Shown here: positions 1-7,203 of the stretch, one piece after another
Layout: each line of letters begins with the position of its first letter
Numbering within the stretch: the first letter of the stretch is position 1
NCBI GenBank assembly: GCA_020638495.1
Contig: JACKIN010000002.1
Coordinates: 62,001 to 126,000 of the forward strand
DNA from: Geminicoccaceae bacterium
Lineage (GTDB): Bacteria > Pseudomonadota > Alphaproteobacteria > Geminicoccales > Geminicoccaceae
Length of the DNA: 64,000 bases
Direction of reading: 5' to 3'
The notes under the pieces: generated by a model
Seen by the model: only the letters and a program-made list of their open reading frames with translations
Databases searched by the model: none
Told to the model about the DNA's origin: nothing
Made by a program: the position numbers and the translations under genes

Positions 1-2
1 CC

Positions 3-1127
3 TGGGCGCCGACCCGGCCGCAGCAGGCCGTGCCGTCGGATGCCGCCGCCCCGCGCTCACTGGCCGTGCCCCCGGCGGCGACGATTCCCCAGCTCGAGCC
101 GCCCCGCACCTTCATCCCGACCATCGTGGCCCCCGGGGCCGAGCCCGAGGCCAGGGTGCCCGGGCCGGCCGAATTCTTCGGCCCCCCCTTGCCCGAGGTC
201 GACCCGCCCTTGCCCGAGGTCGACGAGACCCCGGCCGCCGCACCCGGGCCCGGGGCGCTCGACTCCCTTCCGCCCGAGCCGGCCGGGCCCGAGCCGCCGC
301 GGCATCCGGCAGGTTCAGCCGTGCCCGCCGCCGCTTCGCGGCCGGCCGCGCCGCAGCCGCGGATGCGGCCACGCCCGGCGCCGCCACGGGAGGAGTCCGC
401 GCCGCTCGCGCCTTTGGCACCGCATCCGTCGCACCACCGCGAGCCGCCGCCCTTGCAGGTCGAGATCGTCGACGACCTCTACGGCATCGAGGCGGCCTCG
501 CGCCGCCGCCGCCGTGTCCTCATTGGCCTCGCCGGGGTCGCCGCCGTCGCCGGGGCCGCCTGGCTGGTGGTGCTGGCCGATCTGCCGCAGGTCTCGAGGG
601 ACTGGGAGTGGCCCGGGTCGTCGCCCGCATCGACGACCGCCGAGGCCCCCCCGGCCGAGGAGAGCCCGCCGGCATCGCTCGAGGCGCTCGAGCTCCAATC
701 GCCCGACGTCGCCGCCGACCAGCCGAACGGGGTGCCGGCCAATGGCACGCGGCTCGCCCTCGGGCTCGACCAGGCGCCGGAGCCGGCCGCCGGGCCGACC
801 GCCGCTCCGGCCGTACCCGGGGAGGAGGCGGCCCGGGTCTTCATCCACTATGATGCCGACGCCGCCAGCGCCAGCGCCGCTGCCGCGGCCCTCTATGCCC
901 GGCTCGCCGAGGCCGCCGCCTACGCGACGGTCGTGCTGCGCGACGTGCCTTACGCCATCGGCAGCCACCGCGTGCGCTACTACCATGCGGCGGACCGCCC
1001 CGCGGCGATGGCGCTGATCGAACGGCTCGGCAGCCCGCCGGGGACCGACTGGCAGCTGCAGGATTTCAGCAACTACCGGCCCCTGCCGGTGCGCGGCACG
1101 CTCGAGGTGTTCGTTCCGACCGACTGA
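3..1127 (+). CDS. Pro/Ala-rich single-pass membrane protein, 5' end off window
   Basis: The frame is open from base 3, so the 5' end probably lies outside the window; the first usable start inside is GTG at 30, giving 365 aa. Counting from there, residues 1-145 are very rich in Pro, Ala and Glu with an imperfect PLPEVD duplication. A basic run of five Arg precedes one membrane segment at about 163-185. A low-complexity linker follows, then a folded C-terminal domain (about 270-365) beginning ARVFIHYDAD and ending in a PVRGTLEVFVP strand. That layout (basic stretch, one TM, extracytoplasmic alpha/beta domain) resembles envelope proteins with a LytR-C-like or SPOR-like tail, but I cannot name the family. 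It converges on the CoA-binding gene, 21 nt away. Confidence 0.6.
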   Translation, partial: WAPTRPQQAVPSDAAAPRSLAVPPAATIPQLEPPRTFIPTIVAPGAEPEARVPGPAEFFGPPLPEVDPPLPEVDETPAAAPGPGALDSLPPEPAGPEPPRHPAGSAVPAAASRPAAPQPRMRPRPAPPREESAPLAPLAPHPSHHREPPPLQVEIVDDLYGIEAASRRRRRVLIGLAGVAAVAGAAWLVVLADLPQVSRDWEWPGSSPASTTAEAPPAEESPPASLEALELQSPDVAADQPNGVPANGTRLALGLDQAPEPAAGPTAAPAVPGEEAARVFIHYDADAASASAAAAALYARLAEAAAYATVVLRDVPYAIGSHRVRYYHAADRPAAMALIERLGSPPGTDWQLQDFSNYRPLPVRGTLEVFVPTD

Positions 1128-1148
1128 GCTCCCGGGCCAGCCGGCCGC

Positions 1149-1670
1149 TCAGAGCAGCCGGCCCTTGGTCGTGCTGAGCTGCCGGGCGACGCCGCGCTTC
1201 GCCGAGAGCACGCCCCGGTTCACGCCGAGCCAGCCGATCTCGCCGAAGAGCCGCCCGTGCTCGATCTTCGGGCAGCGATCCATGATCACGTCGAGCCCCG
1301 CCGCGCGCGCCTGCGCCGCCGCCGCCTCGTGGCGCACGCCGAGCTGCATCCAGATCACCCTGGCCCCGATCCCGATCGCCGCCTCGACCAAGGGCGGCAC
1401 CTCCTCGGAGCGGCGGAAGATCTGCACCATGTCCGGCCGCTCCGGCAGGCTCAGGAGATCGGGATAGACCGTCCGCCCCTGGATCGTCTGGCCGGCATGA
1501 TGCGGGTTCACCGGGTCGATCTCGTAGCCCTTGTTCAGGAGATAGAGCATGGCGAAGTATGACGGCCGCATCTCGCTCGCCGAGGCGCCGACCATGGCGA
1601 TCCGATTCACCTCCTTCAGGATGCGGCGGATCAGGGCGTCGTCGTAGACCAGCGGCTCGTCCATCAGCAT
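1149..1670 (-). CDS. CoA-binding domain protein (YccU-like)
   Basis: A 173-aa Rossmann-type CoA-binding protein. The signature is VNRIAMVGASASEMRPSY near the N-terminus (the nucleotide loop), then NPHHAGQTIQGRTVYPDLLSLPERPDMV and a C-terminal DRCPKIEHGRL segment with the conserved Cys. These are typical of the YccU/succinyl-CoA-synthetase-like CoA_binding_2 family, whose cellular role is poorly defined. A longer reading frame exists upstream, but the ATG at 1670 is preferred because a GAGGG Shine-Dalgarno lies just upstream and the start falls 7 nt after the stop of the preceding universal stress protein gene. It is probably the last gene of a minus-strand operon with the stress protein and enoyl-CoA hydratase. 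Confidence 0.85.
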   Translation of the reverse strand: MLMDEPLVYDDALIRRILKEVNRIAMVGASASEMRPSYFAMLYLLNKGYEIDPVNPHHAGQTIQGRTVYPDLLSLPERPDMVQIFRRSEEVPPLVEAAIGIGARVIWMQLGVRHEAAAAQARAAGLDVIMDRCPKIEHGRLFGEIGWLGVNRGVLSAKRGVARQLSTTKGRLL

Positions 1671-1677
1671 GCGGCCC

Positions 1678-2538
1678 TCAAGCCGGCACCGCGAGCAGCG
1701 GCCGGTTGGCCCGCCGCAGCACCGCCTCGGTGGTCGAGCCCCTGAGCGCATCGAGGAAGCCGTGCCGGCCCTCGGTCGTCATCACCACGAGATCGGCGTC
1801 CGTCGCATCGGCCTCGGCGGTGATCGCGTCCACCACCGGCCCCTCGCGGTGATGGCGCTCGAGCCGCTGCGCCAGCCAGCCCGCCACCGCCGGCTCGGGT
1901 GCCGTCGCAGCCGGGCCGACATGCAGCAGATGCAGCCTCGCGGCCTGCGCATCGAGCATCTCGACCAGCCGGGTCACCGCGGCGATGGCCGGCGCCGGGT
2001 CGGGCTTGCTGTCGATCGGCATCAGGATGTTGGCGAGCCTGAGAGCGCCGGTCCTCGGCTCGACGAAGCCGCGCGCGTCATGGGGCAGGAAGAGCGTCGG
2101 CACGGCGGCACGCCGCGCGATCGCCGCGGCCACCGAGCCCCTGAGCCAGCGCGGCAGGCCGTCCCTCGCATGGGTGGCCAGCACCACGAGGTCGCAGCCA
2201 TGCCGGTCGATATAGTCGACGAGGGTCTCGACCGTGCCGCCGCCGCCGAGATCGGCCTTGCTCACCCTGATGCCGAGCACCTCCTCGACGCTCCGGGTGG
2301 GCGCGCCCAGGTCGAGCAGGCCCCAGCTCGCCAGCGTGTCGCGCACGCCCGGAAAGGCCTCGAGCGCCGCTGCGTCGTCGAGCTCGCGCCCGGCATTGTG
2401 GACCACCGCGAAGCGACCCCTGGCCGCCACGGCGAGCCTGAGGCCGTGCGCGAAGGCGGCCCGCCCCGCCTCGCCGAGGTCGGTCGGATGAACGATGTTC
2501 GAGAAGCGTCCCGTGGTCTTGGTCATGTCCTGGATCAT
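1678..2538 (-). CDS. Universal stress protein, tandem UspA domains
   Basis: A 286-aa protein with two UspA folds in tandem. The first starts at FSNIVHPTDLGEAG and the second at LANILMPIDSKPDPAPA; each ends in a stress-protein-like strand (DLVVLATHARDGLPRWLRGS and DLVVMTTEGRHGFLDALRGS). The GS-containing ATP-binding loops G-2x-G-9x-G(S/T) are present in degenerate form. Tandem Usp proteins usually bind ATP or other small ligands and act in stress survival. The ATG overlaps the stop codon of the upstream enoyl-CoA hydratase by four bases (ATGA), so translation is coupled. Confidence 0.9.
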   Translation of the reverse strand: MIQDMTKTTGRFSNIVHPTDLGEAGRAAFAHGLRLAVAARGRFAVVHNAGRELDDAAALEAFPGVRDTLASWGLLDLGAPTRSVEEVLGIRVSKADLGGGGTVETLVDYIDRHGCDLVVLATHARDGLPRWLRGSVAAAIARRAAVPTLFLPHDARGFVEPRTGALRLANILMPIDSKPDPAPAIAAVTRLVEMLDAQAARLHLLHVGPAATAPEPAVAGWLAQRLERHHREGPVVDAITAEADATDADLVVMTTEGRHGFLDALRGSTTEAVLRRANRPLLAVPA

Positions 2539-3332
2539 CCGTTTTCCTGGCCGGGCCAGACTGGCGGCCGCTTGCTGACGAAGGCATCGAGACCGGCACC
2601 GAAGGCGTCGCCGAGCGCATTCTCGACGATCACGTCGGTGGTCAGGTCATAGGCCTCGGCGATCGGCAGCTCGATCTGCCGGTAGAAGGCCCGCTTGCCC
2701 AGGGCCAGCACGTCCTTCGGCTTGTCGAGCAGCCGGGCGCAGAGACCCGCCGTCGCCGCCGCCAGCTCCGCCTTCGGCACCACGGCGTTGACGAGACCGA
2801 GCCGCAAGGCCTCCGCCGCGTCGATGAAATCGCCCGTCAGCAGCATCTCCATCGCCGCCTTGCGCGGCACGTTCCGCGACAGCGCCACCATCGGCGTCGA
2901 GCAGAAGAGCCCGTACTTCACGCCCGAGGTGGCGAACCGGCTCTCCGCGCTGCAGACCGCGAGGTCGCAGGCGGCGACGAGCTGGCAGCCCGCCGCCGTG
3001 GCGATGCCGTCCACCTCGGCGATCACCGGCTGCGGCAGGTCCTTGAGCTTCAGCATCATCGCCGAGCAGCGGCTGAACAGGCGATGGATCGCCGCGTGCC
3101 GCCGGTCCCGCCCGATCTCCTTCAGATCATGCCCGGCCGAGAACGCCTTGCCGTGCCCCGCCAGCACCACCACCCGCGCCGTCGGCGACCGGGCGATCCG
3201 GTCGAGCGCCTCGTGCAGCGCGTCGAGCAGCGCCATATCCAGGCTGTTGAAGGCCTTCGGCCGGTTCAGCGTCAGCCGGGCCACGCCGCCCTCCTCCGCC
3301 TCGATCAGGTTCGTCTCGTCGCTGCCCTGCAT
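2535..3332 (-). CDS. Enoyl-CoA hydratase/isomerase family protein (ECHDC3-like)
   Basis: A 265-aa crotonase-fold protein. It has the N-terminal LTLNRPKAFNSL strand, the first oxyanion-hole segment GHGKAFSAGHDLKE and the second one EVDGIATAAGCQLVAACDLAV. Downstream, KYGLFCSTPMVALSRNVP replaces the usual Glu-bearing GxxPE of true hydratases, which is typical of the ECHDC3-like subgroup, so hydration of enoyl-CoA is uncertain. The C-terminal ALGKRAFYRQ segment is normal for the family. It is the first gene of a three-gene minus-strand operon with the universal stress protein and CoA-binding protein. Confidence 0.85.
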   Translation of the reverse strand: MQGSDETNLIEAEEGGVARLTLNRPKAFNSLDMALLDALHEALDRIARSPTARVVVLAGHGKAFSAGHDLKEIGRDRRHAAIHRLFSRCSAMMLKLKDLPQPVIAEVDGIATAAGCQLVAACDLAVCSAESRFATSGVKYGLFCSTPMVALSRNVPRKAAMEMLLTGDFIDAAEALRLGLVNAVVPKAELAAATAGLCARLLDKPKDVLALGKRAFYRQIELPIAEAYDLTTDVIVENALGDAFGAGLDAFVSKRPPVWPGQENG

Positions 3333-3396
3333 GCCCGTCCCCTCCTGGCCGCCGCGCGGAAGCTACAGGCAAACCCCGCCCCGGGCACGCCCGAAT

Positions 3397-4098
3397 TCAT
3401 CGCCCCGCCGGCCGCACCACGCCCGCCTCGGTGACCACGAGATCCATCGGGATGTCGTGCCACTGCGGGTAGATGGTGGGGATCGCCGCCAGCGCATAGC
3501 CCACCCCCAGCACGAGCGGCCGCTTCGCCGCCAGCGAAGCCAGCGTCCGGTCGAAGAACCCGCCGCCATAGCCCAGCCGATAGCACGCCGCATCGAAGCC
3601 GATCACCGGGGCGATCACCACATCCGGCACCACCGCCTCGGCCGTCGCCAGCGGCACCGGGATCTTCCACACCCCCGGCACCAGCTTCTCCCCCGGCGCC
3701 CAGGCGCGAAAGACGAGCGGCTGCCCCTTCGCCACCACCACCGGCAAGGCGCAGCGCCCGCCGGCCCCGACGATCGCCTTCATCAGCGGCCGGAGATCCG
3801 GCTCCGCCTTGAACGGCCAATAGGCGCTGACCACGCGCCCCCGAACCGGGCCGATCGCCGCCTCCAGACGGTCGATGACCCGCGCGTCATGCGCCTGCCG
3901 GCACGCTGCCCGAAGCGCCATGCGCAGCCCCGTCAGCCGCTCGCGCTCCGCCTTCCGCCAGCGCCGCACATCGGCCTCCTGCGCCGGGTCCCCCGACGGC
4001 TTCGAGCCGGCGGGCGGCATCAGGTAAGCCGGGTCCAGCTCGTGCATGAAGCAGGGCGGCGAGGCAAAGCGGGGCGCCTCCTCGTCGTCGCCGCTCAC
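3397..4098 (-). CDS. 5-formyltetrahydrofolate cyclo-ligase
   Basis: This enzyme converts 5-formyl-THF to 5,10-methenyl-THF using ATP. The core is at ADVRRWRKAERERLTGLR (basic N-terminal helix), then ALPVVVAKGQPLVFRAW and the phosphate/folate-binding signature RLGYGGGFFDRTLA, followed by GVGYALAAIPTIYPQWHDIPMDLVVTE. I chose the GTG at 4098 (233 aa), which overlaps the stop of the haemoglobin gene as GTGA. The extra N-terminus contains FASPPCFMHELDPAY, which I recall as a conserved extension in alphaproteobacterial members; an internal ATG at 4047 would delete it. Co-transcribed with the truncated haemoglobin. Confidence 0.88.
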   Translation of the reverse strand: MSGDDEEAPRFASPPCFMHELDPAYLMPPAGSKPSGDPAQEADVRRWRKAERERLTGLRMALRAACRQAHDARVIDRLEAAIGPVRGRVVSAYWPFKAEPDLRPLMKAIVGAGGRCALPVVVAKGQPLVFRAWAPGEKLVPGVWKIPVPLATAEAVVPDVVIAPVIGFDAACYRLGYGGGFFDRTLASLAAKRPLVLGVGYALAAIPTIYPQWHDIPMDLVVTEAGVVRPAGR

Positions 4099-4580
4099 GG
4101 CAGCATCACCTCCGCGTCCGGCCGCCGCAGGCGCTCGCCCCGCCGTGGCAGCCGCCCGCAGGTCGTGGCGATGCCGAGCTCCAGGCTCATGGCGATGCGC
4201 TCCGCCCGCTCGACGAAATGCGCCGCCGCCGCCGGCGGGCAGACCTCGCGGGCCGTCGCCTTGAACAGCGCCAGCCAGCGGTCGAAATGGCGATGATCCA
4301 CCGGCAGCCGCGCATGGCGCTCCATCGGCTGGCCGTGATAGGCGCCGCTCATGAGCGCCACCGACGACCAGAAGGCGACCATGCGCCGGAGATGCGGCTC
4401 CCAGTCCGCGATCCGCGCCTCGAACACCGGCGCCAGCAGGGGATCCTCGCGCACCTTCGCATAGAACGCGCGCACCAGCCGGTCGATCATCGCCTCGTCG
4501 ATGCCCGTCCGCTCGATGATCTCCGCCACCACCGCCGCCCGCTCGCCCGCCTGCTCCATCCCGGCCCCGGCTCCCGCCAT
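4095..4580 (-). CDS. Group III truncated haemoglobin
   Basis: A 161-aa 2-on-2 globin. It reads IDRLVRAFYAKVREDPLLAPVF, EPHLRRMVAFWSSVAL, and PVDHRHFDRWLALFKATAREV, where the HFDRWL region holds the proximal (F8) His of group III (TrHbP) globins. The C-terminal 25 residues beyond the globin fold are basic and low-complexity. Such proteins bind O2, NO or peroxide and are linked to nitrosative stress. The ATG at 4580 follows a palindromic candidate operator (4585-4601). Gene order globin then 5-formyl-THF cyclo-ligase with overlapping codons indicates one transcript. Confidence 0.87.
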   Translation of the reverse strand: MAGAGAGMEQAGERAAVVAEIIERTGIDEAMIDRLVRAFYAKVREDPLLAPVFEARIADWEPHLRRMVAFWSSVALMSGAYHGQPMERHARLPVDHRHFDRWLALFKATAREVCPPAAAAHFVERAERIAMSLELGIATTCGRLPRRGERLRRPDAEVMLP

Positions 4581-4584
4581 GAAT

Positions 4585-4601
4585 AGGTATTCGAAATGCC
4601 T
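4585..4601 (-). promoter_or_regulatory. Candidate NsrR/Rrf2-type operator before the globin gene
   Basis: AGGTATTCGAAATGCCT is an imperfect palindrome (13 of 17 positions symmetric) sitting 4 nt upstream of the globin ATG. Its AGGTATT...AATGCCT shape resembles NO-responsive Rrf2 (NsrR) boxes found before many NO-detoxifying genes. Its position over the translation start region would suit a repressor. Identification by eye only. Confidence 0.35.
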
Positions 4602-4709
4602 TTTTAGCAGCCGCCAACCCGACCGGCAACGCTGGACGACCGGCCGGGCTTGCGTCATCCTGACCACGGCGGTGCACTCGCCGGCACGGCGCGACAGGGA
4701 GAGACGACC

Positions 4710-5081
4710 ATGCAACCAAGCACACGATTCGGCCTGGCGGGCCTCGCCCTCGCGGCCGCCACCAGCCTCGCGACCCTGCCACCGGGCACGGCCGCCGCCC
4801 AGGACGCCGAGCTGGAAACCGGCATCCGCGAGATCGCCCTCGCCGTCGGCAACACCTATGTCTGCGCCGAAGACGACGCGGCCCAGGCCGCCCACCGCGA
4901 CATGACCCGCCAGCTCTTCGACCACATCCTCCAGGACACGGGCTCCAACCGCGCCTTCCTCTTCGCCGTCTCCGTCGGCTACGGCGCCTCCGTGCCGAAG
5001 GCCGAGCTCGACTGCGAGAAGCTCCAGGCCCAGTGGCAGGACATGCAGGCCACCTTCGAGCTCGTGGAGCCCGGCCAATGA
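4710..5081 (+). CDS. Secreted protein of unknown function, 123 aa
   Basis: The ATG at 4710 follows a CAGGGAGAG ribosome site. Residues 1-31 form a signal peptide (hydrophobic core GLAGLALAAATSLATL, likely cleavage after TAAAQ/D region). The mature part carries two Cys (in NTYVCAEDD and KAELDCEKL) that could form a disulfide, and reads as a small helical domain. I do not recognise a family. It overlaps the next gene by ATGA, so the two small secreted proteins are probably co-translated. Confidence 0.7.
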   Translation: MQPSTRFGLAGLALAAATSLATLPPGTAAAQDAELETGIREIALAVGNTYVCAEDDAAQAAHRDMTRQLFDHILQDTGSNRAFLFAVSVGYGASVPKAELDCEKLQAQWQDMQATFELVEPGQ

Positions 5082-5389
5082 GCGCCCGCCCGGCCCTGGC
5101 CCTCGCCGCCATCCTCATGGCGACCGCCGGCGCCGCCGAGGCCCGCCACGGCGGCCACGGTGGCGGCGGTGGCGGCTACACCGCCGCCCAGAGCAACTTC
5201 CTCGCCACCCACAGCCACTACTTCTCGCAGAACGACGACAGCGGCGGCCCCTGGGTCAGCATGAACGGCAACACCGCCATCGGCGGCCACATCTCCGGCG
5301 GCACCAGCGACGCCATCACCGGCACCCCGCAACCCAGCAACTACTGCCCGGACAACACCGGCGACGGCACCTGCGACAACAACTGGTAG
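5078..5389 (+). CDS. Small secreted Gly/His-rich protein
   Basis: A 103-aa protein whose ATG overlaps the upstream stop (ATGA). A signal peptide (MSARPALALAAILMATAGAAEA) is followed by a His/Gly run (HGGHGGGGGG) and a mature part rich in Asn, Ser, Gly and aromatic residues, ending in a Cys-containing CPDNTGDGTCDNNW tail. The His/Gly run could bind metal; no enzyme motif is visible. Function unknown; paired with the preceding secreted protein. Confidence 0.65.
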   Translation: MSARPALALAAILMATAGAAEARHGGHGGGGGGYTAAQSNFLATHSHYFSQNDDSGGPWVSMNGNTAIGGHISGGTSDAITGTPQPSNYCPDNTGDGTCDNNW

Positions 5390-5486
5390 CCAGAAGCCCC
5401 GCCCGAGCCGGAAGCCCTCCCGCAGCATCCGCCCGGACCGGCTCGCCTGAACGCCAACCCCACAAGAACACCAACAAGGAAAAACC

Positions 5487-5813
5487 ATGCTCTACGAAAT
5501 GCGCACCTACCACTGCCTGCCCGGCAAGCTCCCCGCCCTCCTCGACCGCTTCGCCAACATCACCCTGGCCATCTGGGAACGCCACGGCATCCGCCAGGCC
5601 GGCTTCTGGACCACCGTCATCGGCGAATCCAACAACGACCTCGTCTACCTCCTCCAATGGGACTCCCTCGCCGACCGCGAGAAGAAATGGAACGCCTTCA
5701 TGGCCGACCCCGAATGGCAGCAAAAACGCGCCCAAACCGAAGCCGACGGCCCCATCCTCGCCAGCCTCAGCAGCCAGATCCTCCAGCCAACGGCGTTCTC
5801 CTCGGTGAAGTAG
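5487..5813 (+). CDS. NIPSNAP family protein
   Basis: A 108-aa ferredoxin-like dimeric barrel protein. It opens MLYEMRTYHCLPGKLPALLDRF and continues with ERHGIRQAGFWTTVIGESNNDLVYLLQWDSLADREKKWNAF, which is the standard NIPSNAP signature. The ribosome site AAGGAAAAACC precedes the ATG. Role not firmly known; members are often encoded with small-molecule metabolism genes. The insertion hot spot begins right after its stop. Confidence 0.9.
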   Translation: MLYEMRTYHCLPGKLPALLDRFANITLAIWERHGIRQAGFWTTVIGESNNDLVYLLQWDSLADREKKWNAFMADPEWQQKRAQTEADGPILASLSSQILQPTAFSSVK

Positions 5814-5830
5814 GGGGAGGATCAGAAAGA

Positions 5831-5849
5831 ATGGTGGGGAGGCACGCCT
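5831..5849 (+). repeat. Terminator-like palindrome, left part split by IS481
   Basis: GGTGGGGAGGC-AC-GCCT is the left arm, loop and start of the right arm of a palindrome. The right arm continues at 7170 after the IS481 element (CTCCCCACCGGCCCCACCGG followed by a T-rich run). Joining the two parts and removing one CT gives a structure matching the intact copy at 41621-41664. Confidence 0.7.
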
Positions 5850-7169
5850 GCTGTATGGACCGGAGACATCATTAACAGCTGTACGGAGACATGGGTGACA
5901 CTTTCGACCTGTCGTGGTCGGGAGGTTGCGGATGGCTTGGCGAGTGGTGAATGTGATGTCTCTACGTTTGGAGTTTGTGACGTTGGCGGCGCAGCCGGGG
6001 GCCAAGCTGTCCGAGCTCTGCCGGCGTTTCGGGGTGAGCCGGCAGACCGGCTACAAGTGGCTGGCACGGTTCGGCGAGGCGGGTGAGGCCGGGCTGGTCG
6101 ACCGATCCAGGCGGCCGCATGGCTCGCCTTCGCGGACCGATGCCGCGGTCGAGGAGGCGGTCCTGGCGGTGCGTCGGGCCAATCGGTGCTGGGGTGGGCG
6201 CAAGATCCGGCGGGTGCTGTTGAACGCTCGGCCCGAGGGTCTGCCGGCCGAGCAGGTGCCGGCGGCGAGCACGATCACGGGCATCCTGCGGCGGCACGGT
6301 CTGCTCGAGCGCGACGAACCGGCCCCGCAGCCCTTCAAGCGGTTCGAGGCGGTTGCTCCCAACCGCTTGTGGCAGATGGATTTCAAGGGCCATTTCGCGC
6401 TTGATGGGCGAACCGACGGTGGCGGCGTGCGCTGCTGGCCGCTGACCGTGCTGGACGATCATTCCCGCTATGCCATCGGCGCCGAGGCTTGCACCGACGA
6501 GAAGGAGGTGACGGTCTGCGAGCGTCTCACGAAGGTGTTCGAGCGCCACGGCCTGCCCGACGCGATCATCACCGACAATGGCGCACCCTGGGGGCATCAG
6601 AACGGCGTCACCAAATACACCAGGTTCTCGGTCTGGCTGCTCCGCCTCGGCGTCAAGCCGCTCCACAGCCGCCCCCGTCACCCCCAGACCATGGGCAAGA
6701 TCGAGCGCCTGCACCGCTCGCTCAGGGCCGAGCTCCTGCAAGGCCGCCGCTTCGCCGACCTCGACGCCGTCCAGAGCGGCCTCGACCGCTGGCGCGCCCG
6801 CTACAACCACCAGCGTCCACACGATGCGCTCGGCGGCGCCTTCCCGGCCAGCCGCTACAGGATGAGCGAACGGTCGATGCCCGCCAGATTGGTCGAGCCC
6901 GACTATCCCGACGACCAGGTCACCGGACGTGTCCGCCGCAACGGCTGCCTGCGCTGTCGTCCCCAGGACCAGCGCCGCGTCGATCTCCAGCTCTCCGCCG
7001 CCTTCGCCGACCAACGCGTCGCCGTCCGCCCATCAGCCGAGGACGGGGTCCATCATGTCTGGTTCATGACCTGGCGCATCGCAAAGGTCGATTTCCGGAC
7101 AAATCCCGAGCGCCCAACTGTCACCCATGTCCTCGAACGCATGTAAACCTTGTCTCCGGTCTATACAGC
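5850..7169 (+). mobile_element. IS481-family insertion sequence
   Basis: About 1320 bp bounded by imperfect inverted repeats: GCTGTATGGACCGGAGACA at 5850-5868 and its partner at 7151-7169 (reverse complement GCTGTATAGACCGGAGACA, one mismatch). A 2-bp CT repeat flanks it (5848-5849 and 7170-7171); an alternative reading gives a 4-bp GCCT duplication with shorter repeats. It carries one transposase gene and lies inside a terminator-like palindrome. Confidence 0.85.
5932..7146 (+). CDS. IS481-family transposase
   Basis: A 404-aa transposase starting at the ATG at 5932, preceded by a GGGAGG ribosome site. An N-terminal helix-turn-helix (LSELCRRFGVSRQTGYKWLARF) is followed by the DDE/rve core: NRLWQMDFKGHF (first Asp), PDAIITDNGAPWG (second Asp) and HPQTMGKIERLHRSLRAEL (Glu). 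The C-terminus contains the YNHQRPHDALG motif typical of the family. Intact, so the element may be active. Confidence 0.9.
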   Translation: MAWRVVNVMSLRLEFVTLAAQPGAKLSELCRRFGVSRQTGYKWLARFGEAGEAGLVDRSRRPHGSPSRTDAAVEEAVLAVRRANRCWGGRKIRRVLLNARPEGLPAEQVPAASTITGILRRHGLLERDEPAPQPFKRFEAVAPNRLWQMDFKGHFALDGRTDGGGVRCWPLTVLDDHSRYAIGAEACTDEKEVTVCERLTKVFERHGLPDAIITDNGAPWGHQNGVTKYTRFSVWLLRLGVKPLHSRPRHPQTMGKIERLHRSLRAELLQGRRFADLDAVQSGLDRWRARYNHQRPHDALGGAFPASRYRMSERSMPARLVEPDYPDDQVTGRVRRNGCLRCRPQDQRRVDLQLSAAFADQRVAVRPSAEDGVHHVWFMTWRIAKVDFRTNPERPTVTHVLERM

Positions 7170-7198
7170 CTCCCCACCGGCCCCACCGGGTTATTTTG
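7170..7198 (+). repeat. Right part of the palindrome split by IS481
   Basis: CTCCCCACCGGCCCCACCGG followed by TTATTTTGG completes the terminator-like hairpin whose left arm is at 5831-5849. The next IS (IS1380 copy 1) starts only a few bases further on. Confidence 0.65.
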
Positions 7199-7203
7199 GC
7201 TAG

